Origin: an uncultured Fenollaria sp.
GTDB lineage: Bacteria; Bacillota; Clostridia; Tissierellales; Peptoniphilaceae
NCBI RefSeq assembly: GCF_934202865.1
Contig: NZ_CAKPYL010000042.1
Coordinates: forward strand, 1 to 13,232
Direction of reading: 5' to 3'
DNA length: 13,232 bases
Of this stretch, positions 12,807 to 13,232 are shown piece by piece (the stretch's first letter is position 1; each line of letters opens with the position of its first letter). Below the pieces are notes generated by a model. It worked only from the letters and a program-made list of their open reading frames with translations, made no database searches and was not told the origin of the DNA. Both the position numbers and the translations under genes were made by a program.

Positions 12807-13232
12807 ATGTTAATCGAAAAATCACTAAGAGATTATTTAAAAGAAGTTAAGTCAGACTCACCAGCACCAGGCGGTGGCTCAGTTGCAGCCTATTCATCAG
12901 CCTTAGGCGCATCACTAACAAACATGGTCATGGCGCTAACAGAAGGCAAAAAAGCCTTCGCAGAACTGCCAGAAGACGAACAAAAAACAATGAAAGACTA
13001 CGCAGCAAAGCTAGTAGAGATCTCAGCCGAACTAGAAGAAATCGTTGACACAGACTCAACAGCATTCAACGACGTAATCAAAGCACTAAAGATGCCAAAA
13101 GAAACAGACGAAGAAAAGAAAGTAAGGTCAGAAAAGATCCAAGAAGGATATAAGGTAGCACTTGAAATACCATTCAGATGCGCAGAATTAGGCCTTGAAG
13201 CTATGGAATTACAAAAGATCTTCGCTAAAAAT
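12807..13232 (+). CDS. Formiminotetrahydrofolate cyclodeaminase-type protein (FTCD_C; partial, 3' end outside window)
   Basis: The frame is open from ATG 12807 to the window end (142 codons). The N-terminus LRDYLKEVKSDSPAPGGGS followed by VAAYSSALGASL is the signature of the cyclodeaminase domain, an all-helical fold of about 200 residues, so roughly 60 residues are missing. The family converts formimino-tetrahydrofolate to methenyl-tetrahydrofolate with release of ammonia, linking histidine or glycine/purine fermentation to the folate C1 pool. The helices that follow (EEIVDTDSTAFNDVIKALKMP, then IPFRCAELGLEAMEL) match family features. A perfect AGGAGG lies 6 nt before the ATG. Whether it is a free cyclodeaminase or a methenyl-THF cyclohydrolase (FchA-like) of the same fold cannot be decided from the visible part. 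Confidence 0.88.
   Translation, partial: MLIEKSLRDYLKEVKSDSPAPGGGSVAAYSSALGASLTNMVMALTEGKKAFAELPEDEQKTMKDYAAKLVEISAELEEIVDTDSTAFNDVIKALKMPKETDEEKKVRSEKIQEGYKVALEIPFRCAELGLEAMELQKIFAKN

Overview
This window looks like an origin-proximal segment of a Gram-positive anaerobe of the Firmicutes/Bacillota. The evidence is the gene order rpmH-rnpA-yidD-yidC-jag / mnmE-mnmG-(metallophosphoesterase)-rsmG / parA-parB with two perfect parS palindromes, strong AGGAGG ribosome sites, a short single-unit YidC with no large extracytoplasmic domain, and a formiminotetrahydrofolate cyclodeaminase-type gene at the right edge, which suits an amino-acid fermenter. A Tissierellia/Peptoniphilaceae-like host would fit, but this is inference and I cannot name a species.

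Layout. 1-990: the 5' part of a leftward, AT-rich DUF1016/YhcG-type PD-(D/E)XK nuclease gene with its own promoter. 990-1360: intergenic DNA with a 33-bp tandem repeat array, flanked by related palindromes and by a diverged duplication that includes a promoter -35 box. 1363-1584: a small two-helix membrane protein. 1585-1960: non-coding, with short repeats, a terminator and a consensus promoter. 1961-4109: rpmH, rnpA, yidD, yidC and jag, closely spaced or overlapping and closed by a terminator. 4150-4375: a decayed 36-bp tandem repeat. 4418-9211: mnmE, mnmG, a membrane-anchored metallophosphoesterase and rsmG. 9212-10030: 819 bp without a gene, holding a multi-hairpin element, a terminator, a roughly 270-bp symmetrical palindromic region and a parS site. 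10031-12537: parA, parB and a divergent PhzF-fold protein, apparently one operon. 12538-12806: a second, partial copy of the hairpin element and an AT-rich leader. 12807-end: an incomplete cyclodeaminase-type gene.

How the genes work together. RpmH is a ribosomal protein and RnpA matures tRNA. YidD and YidC serve membrane protein insertion. Jag (KhpB) is an RNA-binding regulator. MnmE and MnmG together modify the wobble uridine of tRNAs, and RsmG methylates 16S rRNA. ParA, ParB and parS segregate the chromosome origin. Three things do not fit the textbook layout. dnaA is not next to rpmH; an accessory nuclease locus lies there instead. Jag carries a Cys/His-rich linker. The PhzF-like protein in the par operon has replacements at the signature catalytic positions.

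I found no wholly new system that I can defend. The strongest candidates for novelty are the palindrome family around and inside the YhcG-type gene, the covarying hairpin element, the metal-binding-like linker of Jag, and the catalytically degenerate PhzF paralogue coupled to parB.
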